From: Candidatus Paralachnospira caecorum
GTDB lineage: Bacteria > Bacillota > Clostridia > Lachnospirales > Lachnospiraceae
Length of the DNA: 54,340 nt
NCBI GenBank assembly: GCA_904379015.1
Contig: CAJFHG010000014.1
Location: 1-54,340, forward strand
Direction: 5' to 3'
The translations under genes were made by a program, and so were the position numbers. The notes under the pieces are model-generated. The model was not told the DNA's origin and made no database searches. It worked only from the letters and a program-made list of their open reading frames with translations. Shown here piece after piece: positions 8,415-16,739 of this stretch (its first letter is position 1; every line of letters starts with the position of its first letter).

Positions 8415-8648
8415 ATGCTGGAAAAAATGAAAGAAATTATCGCGGATCAGTTAAATGTGGAAGCAGACGAAATTACAGAGGCAACTTCCTTTAAGGATGA
8501 TCTGGGAGCGGATTCTCTCGATCTGTTTGAGCTTGTGATGGCCCTTGAAGAAGAATACAATGTGGAGATCCCCTCCGAGGATCTGGAAAATCTCACAACG
8601 GTGGGCGCCGTTATGGATTATCTGAAAGAGAAAGGTGTAGAAGCGTAA
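8415..8648 (+). CDS. acpP: Acyl carrier protein
   Basis: 77 residues, acidic. The motif GADSLDLFEL contains Ser34, the site for 4'-phosphopantetheine attachment, so all chain intermediates of the pathway ride on this protein. The start chosen is the ATG at 8415 behind AAAGGAG (8399-8405), not the in-frame ATG at 8370 directly abutting the fabH stop, because ACPs begin with the helix-1 sequence seen here (LEKMKEIIADQL). It lies between fabH and fabK with only three bases to the latter, guaranteeing co-expression. No phosphopantetheinyl transferase gene (acpS) lies in the window. Confidence 0.96.
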   Translation: MLEKMKEIIADQLNVEADEITEATSFKDDLGADSLDLFELVMALEEEYNVEIPSEDLENLTTVGAVMDYLKEKGVEA

Positions 8649-8651
8649 ATT

Positions 8652-9602
8652 ATGAAGAATATGAAGACGAGGATTACAGAGCTTTTGGGAATCGAATATC
8701 CGATCATCCAGGGCGGTATGGCCTGGGTGGCGGAGCATAACCTGGCGGCGGCTGTTTCCGAGGCTGGCGGTCTGGGACTGATCGGAGCCGCCAACGCGCC
8801 TGCCGAATGGGTCAGGGATGAGATCAGAAAAACAAGAGAAATGACAGATAAGCCCTTCGGCGTCAATATTATGCTGCTGAGCCCCCACGCGGAAGAAGTG
8901 GCGAAGATCGTGGCGGAAGAGAAGGTTAAGGTGGTCACCACAGGTGCCGGAAATCCGGAAAAATATCTGGAAATGTGGAAAGCGGCGGGAATCAAGGTGA
9001 TCCCCGTGGTAGCCTCCACCGCCCTGGCCAGGAGAATGGAGCGCTGCGGCGTAGACGCTGTGGTGGCGGAGGGCTGTGAGTCCGGCGGCCACATCGGGGA
9101 GCTGACGACCATGGCGCTGGTGCCTCAGATCGCGGACGCGGTGGAGATTCCTGTGATCGGAGCCGGAGGCGTCGGCGATGGAAGGGGCATGGCGGCCATG
9201 TTCATGCTGGGCGCGGAGGCGGTCCAGATCGGAACCCGCTTTGTGGTATCCAATGAGTCCATCGTCCATGAAAATTACAAACAGCGGATCATTTCCGCCA
9301 AGGATATCGACAGTGTGGTGACAGGAAGAAGCACGGGACATCCGGTGCGCACCATCCGCAATAAGACCACCAGAGAATACCTGAAGCTGGAAAAGGAGGG
9401 CGCTTCCTTTGAAGAGCTGGAGCACCTGACCCTCGGCGGCCTGAGAAAAGCCGTGGTGGAAGGCGATGTGGCTTACGGCAGCGTGATGGCAGGGCAGATC
9501 GCGGGTCTGATCAGCAAAGAGCAGTCCTGCAAAGAGATCATTGAAGAGCTGATGACAGAGACAGAAGCACTTTTCAGGAGATGCGGCACATGGGTAAATT
9601 AG
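8652..9602 (+). CDS. fabK: FMN-dependent enoyl-ACP reductase II
   Basis: 316 residues of the FabK/nitronate monooxygenase TIM-barrel family. It carries the N-terminal IQGGMAWVAEHNLAAAVSEAGGLG, the central EGCESGGHIG and the phosphate-binding IGAGGVGDGRG segments that hold FMN. It performs the last reduction of each elongation round with NAD(P)H. No short-chain-dehydrogenase-type FabI is present in the operon, so this enzyme is the likely sole enoyl reductase; FabK enzymes are naturally insensitive to triclosan. The operon position (acpP-fabK-fabD) equals that of S. pneumoniae. The 3' end overlaps fabD by 13 bases. It differs from the second family member at 16740-17801, which lacks close similarity around the active site and has a cysteine cluster. 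Confidence 0.93.
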   Translation: MKNMKTRITELLGIEYPIIQGGMAWVAEHNLAAAVSEAGGLGLIGAANAPAEWVRDEIRKTREMTDKPFGVNIMLLSPHAEEVAKIVAEEKVKVVTTGAGNPEKYLEMWKAAGIKVIPVVASTALARRMERCGVDAVVAEGCESGGHIGELTTMALVPQIADAVEIPVIGAGGVGDGRGMAAMFMLGAEAVQIGTRFVVSNESIVHENYKQRIISAKDIDSVVTGRSTGHPVRTIRNKTTREYLKLEKEGASFEELEHLTLGGLRKAVVEGDVAYGSVMAGQIAGLISKEQSCKEIIEELMTETEALFRRCGTWVN

Positions 9603-10519
9603 CGTACATATTTCCCGGACAGGGCGCTCAGAAGGCCGGGATGGGAAAGGATTTTTACGAGAACAGCGCGGAATCCAGAGCCGTCTTTGACCGGGCGCAG
9701 GAGCTGCTTGGCCTGGACATGAAAGCGCTCTGCTTTGAAGAGAACGATAAACTGGACATTACAGAGTACACGCAGGCGGCCATGGTGACTGTCAGCCTTG
9801 CCATTCTGGCGGAAATGGAAGCCAGAGGAATCAGAAAGCCGGATGTGACGGCCGGACTTTCTCTGGGAGAATACGCGGCGATGGCGGCCGCAGGCGTTAT
9901 GAGCGCGGAGGACGCCATCTGGACGGTCCGTCAGAGAGGAATCCTCATGCAGGAGGCAGTTCCTCCGGGAAAGGGCGCCATGGCGGCGATCCTGGCCATG
10001 AAAGCCGGGGAGATCGAAGCGGTCCTTTCCGGAATGGAGGATGTACAGATCGCCAATTACAACTGTCCCGGACAGATTGTGATTTCCGGAAGGACAGAGG
10101 CGGTGGAGGCAGCCTGTGAAGCGCTTTTAAAGGCGGGAGCCAGACGGGCGGTGAAACTCAACGTCAGCGGCCCCTTCCATTCAGCGCTTTTGAAGGAAGC
10201 CGGTGAGAAGCTGGCGAAGGTGCTGGAAAAGGCGGAAATAAAAGAGCACGAAATCCCTTATGTGGCCAATGTGACTGCCGAATATGTGACAGGGACAGAG
10301 GAAGTCAGGGAGCTGCTGAAGCAGCAGGTGTATTCCTCTGTAAAATGGCAGCAGAGCGTGGAGACGATGCTGGCGGACGGCGTCGATACCTTTGTGGAGA
10401 TCGGGCCGGGACGCACGCTGACCTCTTTTATCAGGAAAATTTCCAGAGCCGCCAGGGTGTACAATGTGGAAACCTGGGAGGATCTGGAGAAGCTGCAGCA
10501 GGACTGGAGCAGGAATTGA
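9590..10519 (+). CDS. fabD: Malonyl-CoA:ACP transacylase
   Basis: 309 residues. It loads malonyl groups from CoA onto ACP. The nucleophile Ser91 is in GLSLGE, the conserved Arg in RQRGILMQ (about 114-121), the His in GPFHSALL (about 200), and the N-terminal FPGQGAQ oxyanion-hole motif is present. The start is the ATG at 9590: the AGGAG at 9576-9580 is nine bases away, whereas it directly abuts the alternative ATG at 9581. The start lies inside the fabK end (13-base overlap). The C-terminal EIGPGRTLTSFI is typical of the family. Confidence 0.95.
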   Translation: MGKLAYIFPGQGAQKAGMGKDFYENSAESRAVFDRAQELLGLDMKALCFEENDKLDITEYTQAAMVTVSLAILAEMEARGIRKPDVTAGLSLGEYAAMAAAGVMSAEDAIWTVRQRGILMQEAVPPGKGAMAAILAMKAGEIEAVLSGMEDVQIANYNCPGQIVISGRTEAVEAACEALLKAGARRAVKLNVSGPFHSALLKEAGEKLAKVLEKAEIKEHEIPYVANVTAEYVTGTEEVRELLKQQVYSSVKWQQSVETMLADGVDTFVEIGPGRTLTSFIRKISRAARVYNVETWEDLEKLQQDWSRN

Positions 10520-10543
10520 GGAGTCAGAACGAGGATTCAGGAT

Positions 10544-11332
10544 ATGGAAAAGGTTCAGAATACGGAAACGATTCAGAATGAAAACGGACATCATGACAGA
10601 GAGAAGATCGCGCTGGTGACCGGCGCCGCAAGAGGCATCGGCCGGGCTATCGCCCTGGCGCTGGCAGAGGCGGGCGCGGCTGTCATTGTAAATTACAACG
10701 GATCCGCCGGGCGGGCCGCCTCCGTCGTGGCCGAAATTGAAGCCATGGGCGGAAAGGCCGAAGCGGTTCAGTGTGATGTGTCAGACTTTGAACAGGCAGG
10801 AGAACTGATCGGCGCAGTGATCCGGAAATACGGACGGATCGATATACTGGTCAATAACGCGGGCGTGACAAGAGACGGACTGCTGATGAAGATGACGGAA
10901 GAGGATTTTGACAAAGTGATCGACATCAATCTGAAGGGCTGTTTTAACTGTATCCGCCATGTGTCCCGTCAGATGCTGAAGCAGAGAAGCGGAAGGATCA
11001 TCAGCATTTCTTCCGTATCCGGCGTTATGGGGAACGCGGGGCAGGCAAATTACAGCGCTTCCAAGGCAGGCATCATCGGACTGACCAAGGCGGCGGCCAG
11101 AGAGCTGGCATCAAGAGGCATTACCGTCAACGCGGTTGCCCCCGGATTTGTGGATACGGAAATGACGCAGGTCCTGTCTGAGAAGGTGAAGGAGCAGGCA
11201 GTATCCCAGATCCCCATGGGAGCGTTTGGAAAACCGGAGGATGTGGCACAGGCCGTTGCTTTCCTGGCATCGGAACAGGCGGGATATATCACCGGGCAGG
11301 TGCTCTGTGTGGACGGCGGAATGGCCATGTAA
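10544..11332 (+). CDS. fabG: 3-oxoacyl-ACP reductase
   Basis: 262 residues of the classical short-chain dehydrogenase fold. The cofactor motif is TGAARGIGR, followed by NNAG, and the catalytic set is Ser (ISSVSG), Tyr and Lys (YSASK). It reduces 3-oxoacyl-ACP with NADPH. About 18 residues (MEKVQNTETIQNENGHHD) precede the normal beginning; no other in-frame start exists before the Rossmann strand, and the Shine-Dalgarno is weak, so translation may depend on coupling to fabD, which ends 24 bases upstream. The C-terminus ITGQVLCVDGGMAM is the usual FabG ending. Confidence 0.94.
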   Translation: MEKVQNTETIQNENGHHDREKIALVTGAARGIGRAIALALAEAGAAVIVNYNGSAGRAASVVAEIEAMGGKAEAVQCDVSDFEQAGELIGAVIRKYGRIDILVNNAGVTRDGLLMKMTEEDFDKVIDINLKGCFNCIRHVSRQMLKQRSGRIISISSVSGVMGNAGQANYSASKAGIIGLTKAAARELASRGITVNAVAPGFVDTEMTQVLSEKVKEQAVSQIPMGAFGKPEDVAQAVAFLASEQAGYITGQVLCVDGGMAM

Positions 11333-11363
11333 AGCATCGTATAAAGGAGATTGAACTGAGAGT

Positions 11364-12602
11364 ATGAGCAGGAGAGTAGTCGTGACCGGACTGGGAGCCA
11401 TTACCCCAATCGGAAACAGTACAGAAGAATTCTGGAAAAGCATCAGGGAGAACAAGGTGGGGATCGGTCCCATTACCCGGTTTGATACAACAGATTATAA
11501 GGCAAAGCTGGCAGCAGAGGTGAAAGGCTTCAATGCCAAGGATTATATGGATTTTAAGGCGGCAAAGCGGATGGAGCTGTTCTGCCAGTACGCGGTAGCC
11601 GCGGCGGGCGAGGCGGTCCGGGATGCCGGGATCGATACGGAGAAGGAGGATCCTTACCGGATCGGCGTCAGCATCGGTTCAGGGATCGGAAGCCTTCAGG
11701 CTCTGGAGCGGGAGCATGAGAAGCTGCTGACCAGGGGACCGGGCCGGGTCAACCCCCTTCTGGTGCCGCTGATGATCAGCAATATGGCTGCCGGCAATGT
11801 AGGGATCCAGCTGGGGCTTAAGGGCAAGAACATCAACGTGGTGACGGCCTGCGCCACGGGTACTCACTCCATCGGAGAGGCTTACCGTTCCATTCAGTGC
11901 GGAGACGCGGACGTGATGCTGGCGGGGGGAACGGAAGGTTCCATCTGTCCCATCGGCATCGCGGGGTTTGCGGCGCTGACAGCCCTCAGCACCTCAGAAG
12001 ATCCGCTGAGAGCTTCGATTCCCTTTGACAAAGAACGAAACGGCTTTGTCATGGGAGAGGGGGCCGGCGTGGCCGTTCTGGAGGATCTGGAGCACGCGCT
12101 GAAGCGGAACGCCCGCATTTACGCGGAAGTGGCCGGGTACGGCGCGACCTGCGACGCTTATCATATCACCTCTCCCGCAGAGGACGGGAGCGGAGCGGCC
12201 AGAGCCATGACCGAGGCCATGAGGGAAGCCGGCATCACGCCGGAACAGGTGGACTACATCAATGCCCACGGCACAGGAACCCACCACAATGATCTGTTTG
12301 AGACAAGGGCGATCAAGCTGGCTCTGGGCAGCGCGGCCGGAAAGGTGAAGATCAGCTCCACCAAATCCATGATCGGCCATCTGCTCGGCGCGGCAGGCGG
12401 CGTGGAGTTTATCACCTGTGTCAAATCGATTGAAGAGGGATACATCCATCCCACTGTGGGGCTGAAAGTACCCGACGAGGAGTGCGATCTGGATTACACA
12501 GCGGGGGAAGGCGTTTCCATGAATGTAGAATATGCCATGAGCAATTCTCTTGGTTTTGGCGGACACAACGCCACAATCCTTCTGAAGAAATATCATGGCT
12601 GA
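11364..12602 (+). CDS. fabF: Beta-ketoacyl-ACP synthase II
   Basis: 412 residues of the thiolase-fold condensing family. The active-site Cys163 is in VTACATGTHS, and the two His are in NAHGTGTHHND and KSMIGHLLGAAG. It extends acyl-ACP by two carbons using malonyl-ACP and is the only elongating synthase in the operon (no FabB). AAAGGAG at 11344-11350 precedes the ATG. Without fabA or fabM in this window, unsaturated fatty-acid synthesis must rely on other loci, if it occurs. The stop is followed within 30 bases by accB. Confidence 0.95.
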   Translation: MSRRVVVTGLGAITPIGNSTEEFWKSIRENKVGIGPITRFDTTDYKAKLAAEVKGFNAKDYMDFKAAKRMELFCQYAVAAAGEAVRDAGIDTEKEDPYRIGVSIGSGIGSLQALEREHEKLLTRGPGRVNPLLVPLMISNMAAGNVGIQLGLKGKNINVVTACATGTHSIGEAYRSIQCGDADVMLAGGTEGSICPIGIAGFAALTALSTSEDPLRASIPFDKERNGFVMGEGAGVAVLEDLEHALKRNARIYAEVAGYGATCDAYHITSPAEDGSGAARAMTEAMREAGITPEQVDYINAHGTGTHHNDLFETRAIKLALGSAAGKVKISSTKSMIGHLLGAAGGVEFITCVKSIEEGYIHPTVGLKVPDEECDLDYTAGEGVSMNVEYAMSNSLGFGGHNATILLKKYHG

Positions 12603-12630
12603 GGAAAGAGCAGAAAAAGGAGGAATTCCC

Positions 12631-13182
12631 ATGGAATTTGATCAGATCCTTCAGCTGATCAGCGCGGTGTCCGACTCAAAGCTGGCCAGCTTTGAAATCG
12701 AGAAGGACGGAACGCGGCTTTTTATGACAACCGACAAGATGCCGGCGGCTGACCGGACGGGAAGCGGAATGCCGATACCCGCGGCTGTTTCCGTACAGAC
12801 CGGAAATACGGGAAGCAGCGCGGCCGGTACAGAGAAAACGGCCGCTGTGAGTCAGGCAGAAACAGACCAAGCAGCGGAGAGGGAGACAACGCCGGAGCAT
12901 GCTGCGGCGGACAGTCAGAGGGCAGCCCATGGGAGTCTGGAGGAGCAGATTGTCAGAGCGCCTCTGGTGGGAATTTTCTACGCGGCGCCCTCAGAAGGAG
13001 CCGAACCCTATGTAAAAGTGGGAGATCCCGTAAAGAAGGGGCAGGTCATCGGCATCATCGAGGCGATGAAGCTGATGAATGAGATTGAATGTGAATATGA
13101 CGGCGTGGTGGACGCGGTCCTGATCGAAAATGAACAGGTTGTCGAGTACGGGCAGCCGTTGTTCCGGATCCGTCAGGCATAG
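12631..13182 (+). CDS. accB: Biotin carboxyl carrier protein of acetyl-CoA carboxylase
   Basis: 183 residues. The C-terminal biotinyl domain carries the IIEAMKLMNEIE motif, with Lys147 as the biotin site. A flexible Ala/Thr/Glu/Gln-rich linker (about 45-105) joins it to an N-terminal helix that contacts the carboxylase complex. The start at 12631 has AAAAAGGAGG eight to ten bases upstream; the in-frame ATG at 12595, overlapping the fabF stop, has none. The protein shuttles carboxyl groups from AccC to the AccDA transferase encoded downstream. No biotin ligase (birA) is in the window. Confidence 0.95.
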   Translation: MEFDQILQLISAVSDSKLASFEIEKDGTRLFMTTDKMPAADRTGSGMPIPAAVSVQTGNTGSSAAGTEKTAAVSQAETDQAAERETTPEHAAADSQRAAHGSLEEQIVRAPLVGIFYAAPSEGAEPYVKVGDPVKKGQVIGIIEAMKLMNEIECEYDGVVDAVLIENEQVVEYGQPLFRIRQA

Positions 13183-13235
13183 GGCCGCGACGGTCTGTTC
13201 ACTGGGTATCTGAAGGCAGAGAAAGGAAATAAAGT

Positions 13236-13661
13236 ATGATGTTGGGTATTAAAGAAATCGAAGAGATCATTCCCCACCGGCATCCATTTCTTCTGATCGA
13301 CTGCATTGACGAGCTGGAGCCCGGGGTGAAGGCTGCGGGATACAAATGCGTGACCTTCCATGAGGATTTTTTCAGAGGACATTTTCCCCAGGAGCCGGTG
13401 ATGCCGGGAGTCCTGATCGTGGAGGCGCTGGCCCAGGTAGGAGCGGTGGCCATTCTGAGTCTGGAAGAAAACAGAGGAAAGGTTGCCTATTTCGGCGCCA
13501 TCAACAACGCGAAGTTCAGAAAAAAAGTGGTTCCGGGAGATAAGCTCCGTCTGGAATGTGAGCTGATCAAACGGAAAGGGCCGGTAGGCGTGGGAAAAGC
13601 GACTGCGACAGTGGACGGCAAGGTGGCGGTAACGGCAGAGCTGACCTTTATGATAGGATGA
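13236..13661 (+). CDS. fabZ: 3-hydroxyacyl-ACP dehydratase
   Basis: 141 residues, the normal length of this hotdog-fold enzyme. Catalytic His49 ([12 protein letters not shown]) and Glu63 (VLIVEALAQ) are in place. It dehydrates 3-hydroxyacyl-ACP to trans-2-enoyl-ACP, the substrate of FabK. It is inserted between accB and accC, the same interleaving found in streptococcal fab operons. AAAGGAAAT precedes the ATG; two consecutive ATGs leave a one-codon uncertainty. Seven bases separate it from accC. Confidence 0.95.
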   Translation: MMLGIKEIEEIIPHRHPFLLIDCIDELEPGVKAAGYKCVTFHEDFFRGHFPQEPVMPGVLIVEALAQVGAVAILSLEENRGKVAYFGAINNAKFRKKVVPGDKLRLECELIKRKGPVGVGKATATVDGKVAVTAELTFMIG

Positions 13662-13668
13662 GAGTATC

Positions 13669-14988
13669 ATGTTCAATAAAATTTTGATCGCAAACAGAGG
13701 AGAAATCGCGGTGCGGATCATCCGCGCCTGCCGGGAGATGGGCATTCAGACTGTTGCTGTTTATTCGGAGGCGGACAGCGAGGCGCTTCATACGCTGCTG
13801 GCCGACGAGGCCATCTGCATCGGGCCGGCAAAGTCTTCCGAAAGCTATCTGAATATGGAGCGGATCCTGTCGGCGGCGGTGGCGCTGGGCGCCGACGCCA
13901 TTCATCCGGGGTTTGGATTCCTTTCGGAAAACGCCAGGTTCGCGGAGCTGTGCGCTCTATGCAATATTAAATTCATCGGGCCGGACAGCCGGGTGATCGC
14001 CTGCATGGGCGACAAGGCTCAGGCAAGAAACACCATGATCAGGGCAGGCGTTCCCGTTGTTCCGGGAAGCGAAGAGCCGGTGAGGGACGTTGCGGCCGCC
14101 AGAGAGGCCGCGGCCCGGATCGGGTATCCTGTTATGATCAAGGCAGCCCTGGGCGGCGGCGGAAAAGGCATGCGGGTGGCGGAATCCGAGGAGGAGCTCG
14201 AGACGAATTTTCTCAATGCCCAGCGGGAAGCCATGAAGGGCTTTTCCGACGACACCATGTATCTGGAACGGTATGTGAAAAATCCCCGCCACATTGAATT
14301 TCAGATCCTTGCCGATGAGCACGGGAATGTGATCCATTTAGGAGAGCGGGACTGTTCCGTCCAGAGAAATCATCAGAAGCTGATCGAGGAAGCCCCCTCC
14401 TCCTCGCTTTCCCGGGAACTCAGAAGAAAAATGGGAGAGACGGCGGTACGGGCGGCGAAGGCTGCCGGATATGTCAACGCGGGAACGGTGGAATTTCTTC
14501 TGGATCATGATAATCATTTTTATTTTATTGAGATGAATACCCGGATCCAGGTGGAGCATCCGGTGACTGAGGCGGTGACGGGACTGGATCTGATCAAAGA
14601 GCAGATCCGGATCGCCGCGGGAGAGCCGCTGTCCCTTTCTCAGGAGGATGTCCATATTTCCGGACACGCCATAGAGTGCAGGATCAATGCGAAAATGGCG
14701 GGAAAGATCACCAATGTGCTGGTGCCCGGCGGGTTTGGAGTGAGGGTGGACACGGCGGTGTACAGCGGCTGCGATGTTCCGCCCAACTATGACGCGATGC
14801 TGATCAAGCTGATCGTCCACGACAGAGACAGAAAGAGCGCCGTGCGGAAGATGCAGTGTGCTCTGGGCGAGCTGGTCGTGGAAGGTGTGGAGACCAATCT
14901 GGAAGATCAGTATGAGATTTTTACCCATCCTGTGTATGAAGCCGGACCGGTGGATACCGGGTTTATGGAGGAATATGGATTATGCTGA
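13669..14988 (+). CDS. accC: Biotin carboxylase subunit of acetyl-CoA carboxylase
   Basis: 439 residues, normal for the stand-alone bacterial subunit. It opens with FNKILIANRGEIAVRIIRA, has the ATP-grasp glycine loop KAALGGGGKGMRV (about 160-172) and the Mg/ATP site FYFIEMNTRIQVEHPVTE (about 284-301). It carboxylates biotin on AccB with ATP and bicarbonate. The stop overlaps the accDA start (14982-14988), so the carboxylase and transferase are translationally coupled. Confidence 0.96.
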   Translation: MFNKILIANRGEIAVRIIRACREMGIQTVAVYSEADSEALHTLLADEAICIGPAKSSESYLNMERILSAAVALGADAIHPGFGFLSENARFAELCALCNIKFIGPDSRVIACMGDKAQARNTMIRAGVPVVPGSEEPVRDVAAAREAAARIGYPVMIKAALGGGGKGMRVAESEEELETNFLNAQREAMKGFSDDTMYLERYVKNPRHIEFQILADEHGNVIHLGERDCSVQRNHQKLIEEAPSSSLSRELRRKMGETAVRAAKAAGYVNAGTVEFLLDHDNHFYFIEMNTRIQVEHPVTEAVTGLDLIKEQIRIAAGEPLSLSQEDVHISGHAIECRINAKMAGKITNVLVPGGFGVRVDTAVYSGCDVPPNYDAMLIKLIVHDRDRKSAVRKMQCALGELVVEGVETNLEDQYEIFTHPVYEAGPVDTGFMEEYGLC

Positions 14989-16730
14989 AGCATCTGTTTA
15001 AGAAAACGCCGTCCAACTCCTATATCAAGATCGAGATGCCGGCAAAAAAGGGAAAGGCCCAGCCGGAGGTGCCGAAGGGAATGTGGCGCAAATGCAATAA
15101 ATGCGGCGCGCCTATTTTTACCGAGGATGTGATCCGGGGCAGCTATATCTGTCCGAAATGCGGCGGATATTTCCGCGTCCATGCCTACCGCAGGATCGAA
15201 ATGCTGGCCGATGAAGGCAGCTTTGAGGAATGGGACAGGAACCTTCCGGAACATAATCCGCTGTCCCTTTCCGGATATCCGAAAAAGCTGAAGGAGACCA
15301 GAGAGAAGACCAGGCTGGATGAGGCGGTGGTCACCGGAAAGATTTCCATAGACGGTATGGAAACCGTGATCGGCGTCATGGACGGACGGTTTATCATGGG
15401 CAGCATGAGCTATAACGTAGGAGAAAAGATCACCAGGGCGGTGGAGAGGGCCACAGAGGAAGGGCTTCCCGTGATTCTGTTCTGCTGCTCGGGCGGCGCC
15501 CGGATGCAGGAAGGGATCGTTTCTTTAATGCAGATGGAAAAGACCTCCGCGGCCTTAAAAAGACACAGTGACGCGGGGCTTCTTTATATTTCCGTGCTGA
15601 CGGAGCCGACCATGGGCGGTGTGACTGCGAGCTTTGCCATGCTGGGCGATCTCATCCTGGCTGAGCCGGGGGCCAGAGTGGGATTTGCGGGACCCAGGGT
15701 CATCGAGCAGACCATCGGGCAGAAACTGCCGGAGGGATTCCAGAGCGCGGAATTTCTGCTGGAGCACGGATTTGTGGACCGGATCCTGAAGCGGGAGGAA
15801 TCAAAGGAGATCTTAAGCCGGATCCTGAAATTCCACCGGAAGAATCCGCGGGCGGAGGAATATACCGGAGAACGCGCGGCAGCAGATGCAGCAGAGGCCG
15901 GGGCGCCGGAAGAGCAAACAGGCAGTTCTGATCAGTCCGTTAAAAAGGATATGACGGCCTGGGAGAGAGTGAAACTTTCCAGAAAGCCGGGCCGGCTTAC
16001 GGGACTGGACTATATTGACGGAATTTTCGACGAATTTATGGAATGCGCCGGAGACCGTTATTACCGGGACGACAAATCCATCGTGGGCGGCATTGCGCTT
16101 TTTGAAGGCCGTCCGGTGACGGTGATCGCCCAGCAGAAGGGCCGGAATACAAAGGAAAACATTGAGCGGAACTTTTCCATGCCGTCTCCGGAAGGCTACC
16201 GGAAGGCGCTCCGTCTCATGAAGCAGGCGGAAAAATTCGGCCGTCCGGTGTTCTGCTTTGTGGATACGCCCGGCGCCTTCTGCGGCATGGAAGCGGAAGA
16301 ACGGGGGCAGGGAGAGGCCATCGCGAGAAATCTGTATGAGCTGTCGGCGCTGAAGGTTCCGGTGCTTTCCCTGGTGATCGGAGAGGGCGGAAGCGGGGGC
16401 GCCCTCGCCATGGCGGTAGCCAATGAAGTGTGGATGATGGAAAACGCCATTTATTCTATTCTTTCTCCGGAGGGATTTGCCTCGATCCTCTGGAAGGACA
16501 GCAAGCGGGCCGCCGAGGCGGCTTCCGTCATGAAAGTGACGGCGGAGGAACTTCTGGGTCTCGGGATCATCGAACGGATCATCAGGGAAGAGGAGCCTGC
16601 CTGCAGGCAGAACGCGGAGCAGATCTGCGGCGTACTGAAGGACGGTTTCAGGGACTTTTTGAACAGATACGGCGCCATGCCGGGAGAGGCTCTGGCAGAG
16701 CAGCGCTATGAACGGTTCAGGAAAATGTAG
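14982..16730 (+). CDS. accDA: Fused acetyl-CoA carboxylase carboxyltransferase, beta plus alpha in one chain
   Basis: 582 residues in one uninterrupted frame. Residues 1-285 are AccD-like, with the four-cysteine zinc ribbon C38-x2-C41...C57-x2-C60 and the CCSGGARMQEG and MGGVTASFAMLGD crotonase-fold motifs. Residues about 288-318 are an Ala/Glu/Gly/Ser linker. Residues about 320-582 are AccA-like, with PGRLTGLDYID, FVDTPGAFCGMEAEERGQ and GEGGSGGALAMAVA. Most bacteria make these as two genes (S. pneumoniae accD, accA at the same place). The junction is in the linker, so this reads as a real fusion, not a sequencing accident. It transfers carboxyl from biotinyl-AccB to acetyl-CoA. The start overlaps accC by seven bases. 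Confidence 0.94.
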   Translation: MLKHLFKKTPSNSYIKIEMPAKKGKAQPEVPKGMWRKCNKCGAPIFTEDVIRGSYICPKCGGYFRVHAYRRIEMLADEGSFEEWDRNLPEHNPLSLSGYPKKLKETREKTRLDEAVVTGKISIDGMETVIGVMDGRFIMGSMSYNVGEKITRAVERATEEGLPVILFCCSGGARMQEGIVSLMQMEKTSAALKRHSDAGLLYISVLTEPTMGGVTASFAMLGDLILAEPGARVGFAGPRVIEQTIGQKLPEGFQSAEFLLEHGFVDRILKREESKEILSRILKFHRKNPRAEEYTGERAAADAAEAGAPEEQTGSSDQSVKKDMTAWERVKLSRKPGRLTGLDYIDGIFDEFMECAGDRYYRDDKSIVGGIALFEGRPVTVIAQQKGRNTKENIERNFSMPSPEGYRKALRLMKQAEKFGRPVFCFVDTPGAFCGMEAEERGQGEAIARNLYELSALKVPVLSLVIGEGGSGGALAMAVANEVWMMENAIYSILSPEGFASILWKDSKRAAEAASVMKVTAEELLGLGIIERIIREEEPACRQNAEQICGVLKDGFRDFLNRYGAMPGEALAEQRYERFRKM

Positions 16731-16739
16731 AGGAACCAT

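Noticed and set aside
8451-9425. 324-codon minus-strand frame under fabK
   Set aside because: Antisense shadow crossing the acpP/fabK border with no ribosome site.
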